Origin: Enterobacter sp.
Lineage (GTDB): Bacteria > Pseudomonadota > Gammaproteobacteria > Enterobacterales > Enterobacteriaceae
Assembly: GCA_022649305.1 (NCBI GenBank)
Contig: JALCNW010000021.1
Span: 1 to 59,918, forward strand
Length of the DNA: 59,918 nt
Reading direction: 5' to 3'
Both the position numbers and the translations under genes were made by a program. The notes beneath the pieces were generated by a model, which made no database searches, was not told the DNA's origin, and saw only the letters and a list, made by a program, of their open reading frames with translations. Positions 47,371 to 59,918 of this stretch are shown piece after piece (positions within the stretch are counted from its first letter, which is position 1; the number at the start of each line of letters is the position of its first letter).

Positions 47371-47393
47371 TACATTTCAGTAGGTTATATAAC

Positions 47394-47708
47394 TTATACT
47401 TGCATGCCCATCACTTCTTGATAAGCCGACACCAGCTTATTACGAACCTGAATACCCATCTGCATAGAGATTGATGATTTTTGCAAATCGGTCATCACAT
47501 CATTAAGCGCAACGCCGGGTTCGCCAAGGCTAAACTTTTCTGCCTGGGTGCGGGCAGCGGTCTGCGTATCGCTGATACGGTCGAGGGCGGCATGCAGTTG
47601 GCCTGCGAAGCTGATACCCGGCTGTACGTCAGCCACGCTCTGGTTGCGGGCCGTCATCGCCGTTGCCTGCAACTGACTGAGTACCCCTTCAATGCCTTGT
47701 ATAGCCAT
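47394..47708 (-). CDS. fliE: Flagellar hook-basal body protein FliE
   Basis: This 104-residue protein is full length, with a [27 protein letters not shown]-terminus like other FliE. It joins the MS ring to the rod. It is transcribed away from fliF. The integrated prophage touches its 3' end without changing the reading frame. Confidence 0.95.
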   Translation of the reverse strand: MAIQGIEGVLSQLQATAMTARNQSVADVQPGISFAGQLHAALDRISDTQTAARTQAEKFSLGEPGVALNDVMTDLQKSSISMQMGIQVRNKLVSAYQEVMGMQV

Positions 47709-47936
47709 GACTTTCCCCTGGATGGATTTTTACGCGGTCAAGACTAGCACCTTGTCAATAAGATAAAGGCGCTAAATAGCGTGAAAAAATCGGGTTATTT
47801 GAGCCATAGAAAATCCTGAATCATCAAATAATGACGGTGCCATCCATATGGAACTTTTGTCGTGTTTGCCGACCCGGGAGTCAGTTTTGTTTCTCTACAC
47901 GAATAACGTTATTCACGAAGAGCCGCGAGGTGCGCT

Positions 47937-51294
<3,358 letters not shown>

Positions 51295-51295
<1 letters not shown>

Positions 51296-52665
51296 TGACC
51301 GCCCGTCTCACGCGCTGGCTTAACACGCTTGATAACTTCGAAACGAAGATGTCACAGCTGCCCTCGGTTCGCCGCTATGGTCGTCTGACCCGCGCAACCG
51401 GGCTGGTACTGGAAGCGACCGGACTGCAATTGCCACTGGGCGCGACCTGCGTCATTGAAAGACAGACCGGCAACGAGACTCAGGAAGTTGAAAGCGAAGT
51501 GGTGGGTTTTAACGGTCAGCGTCTGTTCCTGATGCCACTCGAAGAAGTCGAAGGCATTTTGCCCGGCGCACGCGTTTACGCGAAAAACATTTCCGGCGAC
51601 GGACTACAAAGCGGTAAGCAATTGCCACTGGGTCCAGCGCTGTTGGGCCGTGTGCTTGACGGCAGCGGCAAGCCGCTCGATGGCCTGCCCTCTCCCGATA
51701 CCACCGAGACCGGTGCGCTGATCACCCAGCCGTTTAACCCGCTGCAACGTACCGCCATTGAACACGTGCTGGATACCGGTGTGCGCCCTATTAACGCCCT
51801 GCTGACCGTCGGTCGTGGGCAGCGAATGGGCTTGTTCGCGGGTTCCGGCGTGGGTAAATCGGTACTGCTCGGCATGATGGCGCGCTACACCCAGGCGGAC
51901 GTCATTGTCGTGGGCCTGATTGGCGAGCGTGGCCGCGAAGTTAAAGATTTTATCGAGAATATCCTCGGCACCGAAGGTCGGGCACGTTCCGTCGTGATTG
52001 CAGCACCGGCGGACGTTTCGCCGCTGCTGCGTATGCAGGGTGCAGCTTACGCCACGCGTATCGCAGAAGATTTTCGCGATCGCGGCCAGCACGTGTTGCT
52101 GATTATGGATTCCCTGACGCGCTACGCGATGGCCCAGCGTGAAATCGCGCTGGCTATCGGTGAACCGCCGGCAACCAAAGGTTATCCGCCTTCGGTCTTT
52201 GCCAAACTGCCTGCGCTGGTTGAACGTGCGGGCAACGGCATTACCGGTGGTGGCTCAGTAACGGCATTTTATACGGTGTTAACCGAAGGCGACGATCAGC
52301 AGGATCCGATTGCCGACTCCGCGCGTGCGATCCTTGACGGTCACATCGTGCTGTCACGCCGACTAGCTGAAGCCGGGCATTACCCGGCCATTGATATTGA
52401 AGCGTCGATCAGCCGCGCGATGACCTCGCTTATCACCGAGAAGCATTACGCCCGCGTGCGTAACTTCAAACAACTGCTTTCCAGCTTCCAGCGCAACCGC
52501 GACCTGGTGAGCGTCGGGGCGTATGCCAAAGGCAGCGATCCGATGCTCGACAAGGCCATTACGCTCTGGCCGCAGCTGGAGGCCTTTTTGCAACAAGGCA
52601 TATTTGAACGCGCCGACTGGGAAGATTCTCTTCAGGCTTTAGAGCTGATTTTCCCGCAGGCGTAA
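51295..52665 (+). CDS. fliI: Flagellum-specific ATPase FliI
   Basis: The start [16 protein letters not shown] at 51295 overlaps the fliH stop. The 456-residue protein has Walker A GSGVGKS and Walker [13 protein letters not shown]. It powers the flagellar type III export gate with FliH and FliJ. Confidence 0.97.
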
Positions 52666-52686
52666 TACAGGTGGAGGGCGAAGATC

Positions 52687-53130
52687 ATGGCGCAAAATAG
52701 CGCATTAACGACGCTGAAAGATCTGGCTGAAAAAGAAGTCGACGATGCCGCATTGCAGCTTGGCGCGATGCGACGGGGATACCAGCAGGCTGAAGAACAG
52801 TTGACGATGTTGATCGACTATCAGCATGAATATCGCACCAACCTCAATACCGATATGACACAGGGCATTGGCAGCCAACGCTGGATAAACTATCAACAGT
52901 TCATTCAGACGCTGGAAAAAGCGATAGACCAGCATCGCCACCAGCTTACCCAGTGGGACCAGAAAGTTGATAAGGCGCTCAATTTCTGGCGAGAAAAGAA
53001 GCAGCGATTGCAGGCCTGGACAACATTACAGGACCGGCAAACCGCCGCCACGTTGCTTGCCGAAAACCGTCTTGACCAGAAGAAAATGGATGAGTTTGCC
53101 CAGCGCGCATCAATGAGGAAACCTGAATGA
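52687..53130 (+). CDS. fliJ: Flagellar export chaperone FliJ
   Basis: This 147-residue, almost entirely coiled-coil protein ([19 protein letters not shown] and on) fits FliJ, the stalk of the export ATPase. It overlaps fliK by 4 bp. Confidence 0.95.
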   Translation: MAQNSALTTLKDLAEKEVDDAALQLGAMRRGYQQAEEQLTMLIDYQHEYRTNLNTDMTQGIGSQRWINYQQFIQTLEKAIDQHRHQLTQWDQKVDKALNFWREKKQRLQAWTTLQDRQTAATLLAENRLDQKKMDEFAQRASMRKPE

Positions 53131-54344
53131 TCACACTGCAACAACTGCTGATGACCGACAGTGACCTGTCCGGCAGTACGCTTTCCGGTAAAGGCGCTGA
53201 CGGCGCGCAAGATTTTCTCTCGCTGCTGGCGGGTGCATTGACCGATACCGCAGGTAAAGGAAAAGAGGCTCCCCTGACGTTAGCCGACCTCAAGGCCGCC
53301 AGCGGTAAGCTGTCCAAAGCCGCGCTGCAACAGGATGGCAAGAGCGCTATTCCGGCCAAACTGGCCGATTTGCTGGCACGTCAGGATGTCCTTGCGACTG
53401 AAGATACCGCAAAAGCCACGACGACTATCCAAAGCCTGGTCTCCGGATTAATGCCCGCGACCCACAGCGATGCGCTGAAAACGTTAACCGCTGCGGTGCA
53501 AAAAGATGACGGCCAAACCGAGCTAAACGAAGAGGAGCTGGCAGGACTTAGCGCCCTGATGGCGATGTTACCGCATCAGCAAACTACCGCGACGGTGACG
53601 GCTCAGCCGGTTAGCACCGATGCGGTCACCGCGAAAACGTCGCTGCCGCAGGCCAGCACTGGTCGTCCGTCAGTGCTTCACAACGATATCACCGGCCAGA
53701 GCAAAACTCAGCCCGACACGCAGGATGCAGACGTAAACCTGTCGACCAGCGCGCAGCTCACGCCAGCCGCCGCTGCGGCCGCCGCAAAACAGGAAGCCTC
53801 CAGCACGTCGTCTTCTGCCACGCCAACCGCCACGCTGGCCCCGGTGATGTCCAGCCACGCTACCGCGCAGCCTGCCGCTGCCACCGTGGCGACAGCACCG
53901 GTTATCAGCCAGCCTTTGGGTACGCATGAATGGCAGCAGGCCATTAGCCAGCACGTGACGTTATTCACCAAACAGGGGCAGCAAAGCGCCGAATTGCGCC
54001 TGCATCCAGAAGATCTGGGCCAGGTGCAAATTTCGCTTAAACTGGATGATAACCAGGCACAGTTGCAGATGATTTCCGGGCATAGCCACGTGCGTGCAGC
54101 GCTCGAAGCTGCCCTGCCGATGTTACGCACCCAGCTTGCGGAAAACGGTATTCAGCTTTCCCAAAGCAGCATCAGCAGCGAAAGCTCTGCAGGCCAGCAG
54201 CAGTCGTCATCTCAGCAGCAACAACACGCCTCGCGTTCAGGTCAGCAAGGCGGATTTAATGACGAAAGTGATGAATTACTGGTCACGCCTGCCGCACTGC
54301 AGTCCGCTGCTCGTGGAAACGGCGCGGTAGACATCTTTGCCTAA
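53127..54344 (+). CDS. fliK: Flagellar hook-length control protein FliK
   Basis: This 405-residue protein has a long low-complexity Ala/Thr/Ser-rich middle and a conserved C-terminal domain ([20 protein letters not shown]). It measures hook length and switches export specificity. The middle is diverged from the E. coli protein, the best hint that this is not Escherichia. Confidence 0.95.
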   Translation: MITLQQLLMTDSDLSGSTLSGKGADGAQDFLSLLAGALTDTAGKGKEAPLTLADLKAASGKLSKAALQQDGKSAIPAKLADLLARQDVLATEDTAKATTTIQSLVSGLMPATHSDALKTLTAAVQKDDGQTELNEEELAGLSALMAMLPHQQTTATVTAQPVSTDAVTAKTSLPQASTGRPSVLHNDITGQSKTQPDTQDADVNLSTSAQLTPAAAAAAAKQEASSTSSSATPTATLAPVMSSHATAQPAAATVATAPVISQPLGTHEWQQAISQHVTLFTKQGQQSAELRLHPEDLGQVQISLKLDDNQAQLQMISGHSHVRAALEAALPMLRTQLAENGIQLSQSSISSESSAGQQQSSSQQQQHASRSGQQGGFNDESDELLVTPAALQSAARGNGAVDIFA

Positions 54345-54358
54345 ACGCCAGAGGTAGC

Positions 54359-54413
54359 GTGATTATCCTCGTCTTTTCCACGCTTTGACCAAAGCAGGAC
54401 ACGGGATAATCAC
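54359..54413. repeat. Inverted repeat between fliK and fliL
   Basis: 10-bp arms GTGATTATCC (54359-54368) and GGATAATCAC (54404-54413) enclose 35 nt, in the only sizeable gap of the fliF-fliR run. It could be a weak attenuator or a binding site near a fliL promoter. Confidence 0.5.
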
Positions 54414-54449
54414 CTCATTAGCTGTACCGAAACAGGAAGCTCGTATCAG

Positions 54450-54917
54450 ATGACTGACTCCGCTATCAACAAAAAAAGCAAGCGCTCCATCTGGATCCCG
54501 CTGCTGGTGTTGATCACGCTTGCCGCGTGCGCCACCGCAGGCTTTAGCTACTGGCGTATGCAGCAAGCCCCGTCCGCTGCCGCCAAAGCGGAACTCCCCC
54601 CGCCACCGGCCCCGGTATTTTTCGCCCTGGATACGTTCACCGTTAACCTGGGCGATGCCGATCGCGTGCTCTATATTGGTATTACGCTGCGTCTTAAAGA
54701 CGAAGCAACCCGCACTCGCCTGAGCGAATATCTGCCAGAAGTGCGTAGCCGTCTGTTGCTGCTTTTTTCGCGCCAGGAGGCTTCCGGGCTCGCTACTGAT
54801 GACGGTAAACAAAAGCTGGTCGATGCTATCAAGCAATCGCTGGCGGCACCGCTGGTAGCCGGTCAACCTAAGCAGGAAGTCACTGACGTTCTGTATACAG
54901 CTTTCATCCTGCGGTAG
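54450..54917 (+). CDS. fliL: Flagellar basal-body protein FliL
   Basis: This 155-residue protein has one membrane span (about 12-32), a proline-rich linker and a periplasmic stomatin-like domain ([20 protein letters not shown]). It supports stator function and swarming. Confidence 0.95.
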   Translation: MTDSAINKKSKRSIWIPLLVLITLAACATAGFSYWRMQQAPSAAAKAELPPPPAPVFFALDTFTVNLGDADRVLYIGITLRLKDEATRTRLSEYLPEVRSRLLLLFSRQEASGLATDDGKQKLVDAIKQSLAAPLVAGQPKQEVTDVLYTAFILR

Positions 54918-54921
54918 AGAC

Positions 54922-55926
54922 ATGGGCGATAGTATTCTTTCTCAAGCGGAAATCGATGCGCTGCTTAATGGCGACAGCGACCAGAGCGATGATCCAAAAC
55001 CGGGTTCAGGCGGCGAAAGCAACATTCGTCCCTACGATCCCAATACCCAGCGTCGCGTGGTGCGCGAGCGTCTTCAGGCGCTGGAGATCATCAACGAACG
55101 TTTTGCGCGTCAGTTCCGTATGGGACTGTTTAACCTGCTGCGCCGTAGCCCGGATATTACCGTCGGTGCGATTCGCATCCAGCCTTACCACGAGTTTGCC
55201 CGAAACCTGCCGGTGCCAACCAACCTTAACCTTATCCATCTGAAGCCGTTGCGCGGAACCGGGCTGTTCGTGTTTTCACCGAGCCTGGTATTTATCGCAG
55301 TGGATAACCTTTTCGGTGGCGACGGTCGTTTCCCGACGAAGGTGGAAGGACGCGAGTTTACCCATACCGAACAGCGCGTAATCAACCGCATGCTGAAGTT
55401 GGCGCTGGAATCTTACAGCGACGCGTGGAAAGCGATTCATCCGCTGGATGTGGAGTATGTGCGTTCTGAGATGCAGGTGAAATTCACCAACATCACTACC
55501 TCGCCAAACGATATCGTGGTGAACACCCCCTTCCATGTGGAAATCGGTAACCTGACCGGCGAATTTAATATTTGTCTGCCGTTCAGCATGATCGAACCGC
55601 TACGCGAAGTTCTGGTTAATCCGCCGCTGGAAAACTCCCGCAACGAAGACCAAAACTGGCGCGAAAACCTGGTACGCCAGGTACAGCATTCACAGCTGGA
55701 ACTGATCGCCAGTTTTGCCGAAGTCCCCCTGCGGTTATCCCAGATACTCAAATTAAAACCCGGTGATGTGCTGCCGATAGATAAACCCGACCGCATTATT
55801 GCCCATGTGGATAGCGTGCCGGTATTGACCAGCCAGTACGGCACAGTAAACGGTCAGTACGCGTTACGCGTTGAGCACTTGATCAATCCGATACTGAATT
55901 CGCTGAATGAGGAACAGCCCAAATGA
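54922..55926 (+). CDS. fliM: Flagellar motor switch protein FliM
   Basis: This 334-residue protein starts with the CheY-P-binding motif DSILSQAEIDALLNGD, then the middle CheC-like domain (GGDGRFPTKVEGREFTHTE) and the C-terminal SpoA domain. Confidence 0.97.
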   Translation: MGDSILSQAEIDALLNGDSDQSDDPKPGSGGESNIRPYDPNTQRRVVRERLQALEIINERFARQFRMGLFNLLRRSPDITVGAIRIQPYHEFARNLPVPTNLNLIHLKPLRGTGLFVFSPSLVFIAVDNLFGGDGRFPTKVEGREFTHTEQRVINRMLKLALESYSDAWKAIHPLDVEYVRSEMQVKFTNITTSPNDIVVNTPFHVEIGNLTGEFNICLPFSMIEPLREVLVNPPLENSRNEDQNWRENLVRQVQHSQLELIASFAEVPLRLSQILKLKPGDVLPIDKPDRIIAHVDSVPVLTSQYGTVNGQYALRVEHLINPILNSLNEEQPK

Positions 55927-56336
55927 GTGATATGAACAATCCGTCCGATGAAAACAGCGGAGCACTGGACGATCTGTGGGCTGATGCGTTAAACGAGCAA
56001 AAAGCACCTGCCAGCAAAACCGCGGCGGACGCGGTATTCCAGCAGCTTGGCGGCGGTGACGTGAGCGGCACGCTGCAGGATATTGACTTGATTATGGATA
56101 TCCCGGTCAAACTGACGGTTGAACTGGGCCGTACACGTATGACCATTAAAGAGCTGCTGCGTCTGACCCAGGGTTCCGTCGTTGCGCTGGATGGCCTGGC
56201 GGGTGAACCGCTGGACATTCTGATCAACGGCTACCTGATTGCACAGGGTGAAGTGGTGGTGGTTGCCGATAAATACGGCGTACGTATTACCGACATTATC
56301 ACCCCGTCAGAACGTATGCGTCGTCTGAGCCGTTAA
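55923..56336 (+). CDS. fliN: Flagellar motor switch protein FliN
   Basis: This 137-residue protein has an acidic N-terminal extension and a SpoA domain (DIPVKLTVELGRTRMTIKEL). It forms the lower C-ring with FliM and overlaps fliM by 4 bp. Confidence 0.97.
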   Translation: MSDMNNPSDENSGALDDLWADALNEQKAPASKTAADAVFQQLGGGDVSGTLQDIDLIMDIPVKLTVELGRTRMTIKELLRLTQGSVVALDGLAGEPLDILINGYLIAQGEVVVVADKYGVRITDIITPSERMRRLSR

Positions 56337-56338
56337 GC

Positions 56339-56713
56339 ATGAAAACCCAGGCAACGGTATCACAACCCTCTGCGGTTCCCGGCTCGCCACTGCTACAGGT
56401 CAGCGGCGCGCTGTTGGGTATTATTGCCTTTATTCTTATCGCTGCGTGGCTGGCAAAACGCTTTGGCGTGGCCGGTAAAACTGCGACAACGCGCGGGTTA
56501 AAGGTGAGCGCAAGCACTTCGCTCGGTCCACGCGAACGCGTCGTGATTGTAGATGTGGAAGATGCCCGGCTGGTGCTGGGCGTAACGGCATCGCAGATCA
56601 CTGTATTACATAAGCTGCCTCCCGCGCCTGCTCTGGGCGAAGTGAGTGCAGAGAATCCAGCGGATTTTCAGTCCGTTTTAAAGAGTTTGCTTAAGCGTTC
56701 CGGGAGATCGTAA
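56339..56713 (+). CDS. fliO: Flagellar biosynthesis protein FliO
   Basis: This 124-residue protein has one membrane span (about 22-40) and a cytoplasmic domain with [21 protein letters not shown]. It helps assemble FliP into the export gate. Confidence 0.93.
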   Translation: MKTQATVSQPSAVPGSPLLQVSGALLGIIAFILIAAWLAKRFGVAGKTATTRGLKVSASTSLGPRERVVIVDVEDARLVLGVTASQITVLHKLPPAPALGEVSAENPADFQSVLKSLLKRSGRS

Positions 56714-57450
56714 TGCGCCGTTTGTTAACCCTGACGCTCGCGGGTGTCGGCCTGTTTGCTCCCGCCGTTTATGCCCAGTTGCCCGGTCTGATTTCAACGC
56801 CAATGGCCGGAGGCGGACAAAGCTGGTCGCTGCCGGTTCAGACGCTGGTATTTATCACCTCGCTGACCTTTATCCCGGCGATCCTGCTGATGATGACCAG
56901 CTTCACCCGCATCATCATCGTCTTCGGTTTATTGCGAAACGCGCTGGGCACACCGTCCGCACCGCCAAACCAGGTATTGCTGGGTCTGGCTCTGTTTCTG
57001 ACCTTTTTTATTATGTCGCCGGTTATCGATAAGATTTATGCCGACGCCTATCAGCCGTTTAGCGAAGATAAAATCTCTATGCAGGAGGCGCTGGAAAAAG
57101 GCGCTCAGCCATTGCGTGAGTTTATGCTACGCCAGACGCGCGAAGCCGACCTTGCGCTGTTTGCTCGTCTGGCAAACGAAGGGCCCATTCAGGGACCCGA
57201 AGCGGTACCGATGCGTATTCTGTTGCCCGCCTATGTCACCAGCGAGTTGAAAACCGCATTCCAGATTGGCTTCACCATTTTCATCCCGTTCCTGATAATC
57301 GACCTGGTGATCGCCAGTGTCCTGATGGCGCTGGGTATGATGATGGTGCCACCGGCAACCATTGCCCTGCCCTTTAAGATCATGCTCTTCGTACTGGTTG
57401 ACGGCTGGCAATTGCTCGTCGGTTCGCTGGCGCAAAGTTTCTACAGTTGA
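56713..57450 (+). CDS. fliP: Flagellar export gate protein FliP
   Basis: This 245-residue protein has a cleavable signal peptide (about 1-21, ending VYAQ), then membrane spans and the family segment [20 protein letters not shown]. It overlaps the fliO stop by 1 bp. Confidence 0.97.
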   Translation: MRRLLTLTLAGVGLFAPAVYAQLPGLISTPMAGGGQSWSLPVQTLVFITSLTFIPAILLMMTSFTRIIIVFGLLRNALGTPSAPPNQVLLGLALFLTFFIMSPVIDKIYADAYQPFSEDKISMQEALEKGAQPLREFMLRQTREADLALFARLANEGPIQGPEAVPMRILLPAYVTSELKTAFQIGFTIFIPFLIIDLVIASVLMALGMMMVPPATIALPFKIMLFVLVDGWQLLVGSLAQSFYS

Positions 57451-57460
57451 GGCGCGCGAA

Positions 57461-57730
57461 ATGACTCCTGAATCGGTCATGATGATGGGCACGGAAGCGA
57501 TGAAAGTCGCCATCTCCGTTGCCGCTCCTCTGCTGTTGGTTGCGCTGGTTACCGGTCTGATTATCAGTATTTTGCAGGCTGCAACGCAGATTAACGAAAT
57601 GACACTCTCGTTTATTCCGAAAATCATTGCCGTCTTCGTGGCCATTATTATCGCCGGACCGTGGATGCTAAACCTGCTGCTGGATTACATGCGTAATCTG
57701 TTTACCAATCTGCCGTACATCATCGGCTGA
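57461..57730 (+). CDS. fliQ: Flagellar export gate protein FliQ
   Basis: This 89-residue protein starts [19 protein letters not shown] at 57461; the longer upstream frame runs through fliP and is rejected. It has two membrane spans. Confidence 0.96.
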   Translation: MTPESVMMMGTEAMKVAISVAAPLLLVALVTGLIISILQAATQINEMTLSFIPKIIAVFVAIIIAGPWMLNLLLDYMRNLFTNLPYIIG

Positions 57731-57737
57731 CTCAGAG

Positions 57738-58532
57738 ATGCTGCATTTCACCAGCGATCAATGGATGCATTGGCTCGGGCTCTATTTTTGGCCTTTGCTG
57801 CGCGTCATGGCGCTTATCATGACCGCCCCCATTCTGAGCGAAAAGTCGATCCCCAAACGCGTCAAAGTGGGGCTCGGCATGCTCATTACCTTTGTTATCG
57901 CCCCCTCATTACCGCCGGTTAACGTCGCTATCTTTTCCGCTCAGGCGGTATGGCTGGCACTCCAGCAGGTGCTCATTGGTGTGGCTATCGGGTTCACCAT
58001 GCAGTTGGCTTTTGCCGCGATACGTACCGCGGGTGAGCTTATTGGCTTACAGATGGGTCTGTCGTTTGCCACCTTCGTCGATCCTGCAAGCCACCTCAAC
58101 ATGCCGGTTCTGGCACGATTGATCGATATGCTGGCGATGCTGCTGTTCTTAACTTTAAACGGCCACTTGTGGCTGATCTCCATGCTGGTGGACACGTTCC
58201 ACACGCTGCCGATTGGCGATAATCCGGTGAACAGCAACGCCTTCCTGGCATTGACGCGGGCCGCCGGGCTGATTTTCCTCAACGGGCTAATGCTGGCACT
58301 GCCGATCATCACGCTGCTGCTGACGGTGAACCTTGCATTAGGTTTGCTAAACCGTATGGCGCCGCAGCTTTCGGTATTTGTCATCGGCTTCCCGGTGACG
58401 CTTACCGTCGGGATGATATTGATGGGGTTGTTAATGCCGCTCATCGCTCCGTTCTGTGAACATTTATTCGGTGAAATATTCAATCTGTTAGCCAATATTG
58501 TGAGTGAACTACCCCGAAATATTAACCCCTGA
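57738..58532 (+). CDS. fliR: Flagellar export gate protein FliR
   Basis: This 264-residue protein has about six membrane spans and the family segments [19 protein letters not shown] and [16 protein letters not shown]. It ends the fliLMNOPQR run; the 286 bp after it belong to the rcsA control region. Confidence 0.97.
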   Translation: MLHFTSDQWMHWLGLYFWPLLRVMALIMTAPILSEKSIPKRVKVGLGMLITFVIAPSLPPVNVAIFSAQAVWLALQQVLIGVAIGFTMQLAFAAIRTAGELIGLQMGLSFATFVDPASHLNMPVLARLIDMLAMLLFLTLNGHLWLISMLVDTFHTLPIGDNPVNSNAFLALTRAAGLIFLNGLMLALPIITLLLTVNLALGLLNRMAPQLSVFVIGFPVTLTVGMILMGLLMPLIAPFCEHLFGEIFNLLANIVSELPRNINP

Positions 58533-58549
58533 TGTTTATATTGTCTCTC

Positions 58550-58563
58550 TGAGGATATTCCTA
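58550..58563 (+). promoter_or_regulatory. RcsAB box, distal copy
   Basis: TGAGGATATTCCTA matches the RcsAB consensus TAAGAATATTCCTA at 12 of 14 positions, 18 bp after the fliR stop and 255 bp before rcsA. Confidence 0.65.
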
Positions 58564-58653
58564 AAATAAAACATTAAAAACATCTACCAGGATATATCTG
58601 ATGCGGTTTATTTGTTTTTACACCCTTCACAATACTTAATATTTACTTTACTT

Positions 58654-58667
58654 TAAGAAGATTCCTG
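58654..58667 (+). promoter_or_regulatory. RcsAB box, proximal copy
   Basis: TAAGAAGATTCCTG also matches at 12 of 14 positions and lies just upstream of a possible -10 (ATTATA near 58673), a good place for activation of rcsA by RcsA-RcsB. Confidence 0.6.
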
Positions 58668-58818
58668 GCAAATTATACGTAACTTTACGGGATAGTGAGT
58701 TCGCCTGAAAGTCTATGTATTGCTCACAGGTTAATACCTTTTTATCCATCCCGTATGGCTGTTTATGAGCTCTCAGGCAGGTGGTGAATTATCGTTACGC
58801 ATTGAGTGAGGGTATGCC

Positions 58819-59442
58819 ATGTCAACGATCATTATGGATTTATGCAGTTACACCCGGCTAGGGCTAACCGGGTATCTTGCAAGCAGAGGGGTTAGAAAAC
58901 GAGACATCAACGATGTTCATAACGTTGAAGAACTTGCAGCCGCTTGTGAACTTCACAAGCCCGGCGTGGTGTTTATTAATGAGGACTGTTTCATTCACGA
59001 TCCAGCCAACAGTCAGCACATTAAGCAAATCATTAATCAGCATCCTACAACCCTGTTTATTGTTTTTATGGCCATTGCAAATATCCATTTCGACGAATAT
59101 TTGTTGGTGCGTAAAAACTTATTGATCAGTTCTAAATCGATTAAGCCCGAGTCACTGGATGACATTTTGGGCGATTATTTGAATAAAGAAGTGAAGAGTG
59201 TAGGAGAGTTTAACTTACCCACGTTATCATTAAGCCGCACTGAATCAAGTATGTTGAGAATGTGGATGGCAGGGCAAGGGACAATTCAGATTTCCGACCA
59301 AATGAACATCAAAGCAAAAACCGTTTCGTCACATAAGGGAAATATTAAAAGGAAAATTAAAACGCATAATAAACAAGTTATTTATCATGTTGTTCGTCTG
59401 ACGGATAATGTGACGAATGGCATTTTCGTGAACATGCGCTAA
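58819..59442 (+). CDS. rcsA: Capsule-synthesis transcription factor RcsA
   Basis: This 207-residue LuxR-type regulator has a C-terminal helix-turn-helix ([20 protein letters not shown] to [14 protein letters not shown]) that is almost identical to E. coli RcsA; the N-terminal half is more diverged. With RcsB it activates colanic acid genes and represses flagella. It is a known Lon substrate. Low GC compared with fli. Confidence 0.95.
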   Translation: MSTIIMDLCSYTRLGLTGYLASRGVRKRDINDVHNVEELAAACELHKPGVVFINEDCFIHDPANSQHIKQIINQHPTTLFIVFMAIANIHFDEYLLVRKNLLISSKSIKPESLDDILGDYLNKEVKSVGEFNLPTLSLSRTESSMLRMWMAGQGTIQISDQMNIKAKTVSSHKGNIKRKIKTHNKQVIYHVVRLTDNVTNGIFVNMR

Positions 59443-59470
59443 CCACTTTTGATATCTTCTGCACAACATC

Positions 59471-59497
59471 AATCTCTGGCCTCGCCAGAGATTTTTC
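59471..59497 (+). terminator. rcsA terminator
   Basis: A 10-bp stem AATCTCTGGC / GCCAGAGATT with a CTC loop is followed by a T run. Confidence 0.85.
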
Positions 59498-59513
59498 CAT
59501 TTACGCGCGCCAA

Positions 59514-59541
59514 AAAGTGGGTCGGGTAATCCAGTCGTCAC
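59514..59541 (-). terminator. dsrB terminator
   Basis: On the minus strand a 7-bp stem GTCGGGT / ACCCGAC is followed by CCACTTTTT, shortly after the dsrB stop. Confidence 0.6.
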
Positions 59542-59552
59542 CCGACGCTCGT

Positions 59553-59741
59553 CTACTCAGCCAGTTCCACAAACACGCCGTCAGAATGACCAAGCTCGTT
59601 AAAGAACCAGATCCCGAGCGGGTAATCTTCCAGCGACACCAGGTACATCACGCCTTCACTGAATTGTTCTACTGCCAGTACCACGCCAGGGCGACGCGGC
59701 CCGCCGTCTGTCTTTACGGTAACCCGATCGTTGACCTTCAT
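59553..59741 (-). CDS. dsrB: DsrB protein
   Basis: The start [19 protein letters not shown] at 59741 has AGGAGG upstream; the longer frame is rejected. The 62-residue protein of unknown function is always convergent with rcsA in enteric bacteria. In E. coli it is sigma-S-linked. Confidence 0.92.
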   Translation of the reverse strand: MKVNDRVTVKTDGGPRRPGVVLAVEQFSEGVMYLVSLEDYPLGIWFFNELGHSDGVFVELAE

Positions 59742-59828
59742 AAAATCCTCCTGTGGTTTTGAGCCAGTGTAGAACAATTCGCAACAACTGGCAGCGCCTG
59801 CGCGTGCAATTGCCGCTTTTCCAGGCAG

Positions 59829-59839
59829 TCTATACTTAA
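59829..59839 (+). promoter_or_regulatory. Sigma-S-type -10 element, probably of yodD
   Basis: TCTATACTTAA is a full match to the extended sigma-S -10 consensus (KCTATACTTAA). In E. coli the next gene on this strand is yodD; its coding start is outside the window. No gene is visible from 59742 to the end. Confidence 0.55.
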
Positions 59840-59918
59840 CGAATGGAAGGGACTTCCCCTAGATATGCGCCTGATTAACTTTCGTGCAATCATAGGATAA
59901 ACATTGACCCAGAGGGAT

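Noticed and set aside
59443..59552. DsrA small RNA gene next to rcsA
   Set aside because: The sequence contains only two terminators; in E. coli dsrA lies beyond yodD, outside this window.

Overview
The window holds most of an integrated lambdoid prophage (position 1 to about 47.39 kb) joined to a chromosomal flagellar/capsule-regulator locus (about 47.39 kb to the end). The order fliE / fliFGHIJKLMNOPQR / rcsA / dsrB is that of enteric Enterobacterales (Escherichia, Enterobacter, Citrobacter and relatives). FliK is diverged from the E. coli protein as I remember it and RcsA is very close to it, so an Enterobacter-like member is my guess; the genus cannot be fixed by eye. The left prophage end is outside the window. 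The right end lies between the integrase stop (47370) and the 3' end of fliE (47394).

The prophage lies reversed relative to the usual lambda map. Its late and right-early genes are on the minus strand: cro, nutR, cII, a GIY-YIG-type gene, a replication initiator carrying iterons, a DnaC-like loader, a run of small accessory genes, ninB, ninE, rusA, antiterminator Q, promoter pR', a tRNA-Asn, holin/lysozyme/Rz/Rz1, terminase, a DUF4055 portal, a MuF-like head protein, a Tad2-like (DUF2829) gene, scaffold, a P22-like coat protein, connectors, and a lambda-type tail (U, V, G/GT, H, M, L, K, I, J). Beyond the tail are an acyltransferase-3 gene and an SOS-controlled UmuD'-like gene. On the plus strand are cI, a KilA-N gene in the place lambda uses for rex, and the pL operon: nutL, an HNH gene, a candidate N, unknown accessory genes, a Rad52-type annealase, SSB, exonuclease, Dam-type methylase, NinX, DUF4222, xis and int.

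The immunity region can be read in detail. Three operators of the form ATAG-N6-CTAT lie at exactly 25 bp spacing between cro and cI, and two more at 25 bp spacing overlap pL. pR and pL have near-identical -35/-10 pairs with 17 bp spacers. A nut site (boxA plus a CCTCAGAAN-type boxB hairpin) with identical internal spacing follows each early promoter.

Several lesions and additions stand out. Tail-tip gene J is cut after about 280 codons and joined out of frame to the last codons of a tail fibre, so the prophage has probably lost its receptor-binding apparatus. A YodC-like (DUF2158) gene carries an in-frame amber stop. Cargo-like genes sit among the structural genes, three of them followed by their own intrinsic terminators. 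Eight such terminators punctuate the late operon.

The chromosomal part is an apparently intact class-2 flagellar cluster (fliE leftward; fliF to fliR rightward), followed by rcsA with two RcsAB-box-like sequences upstream, then dsrB on the opposite strand.
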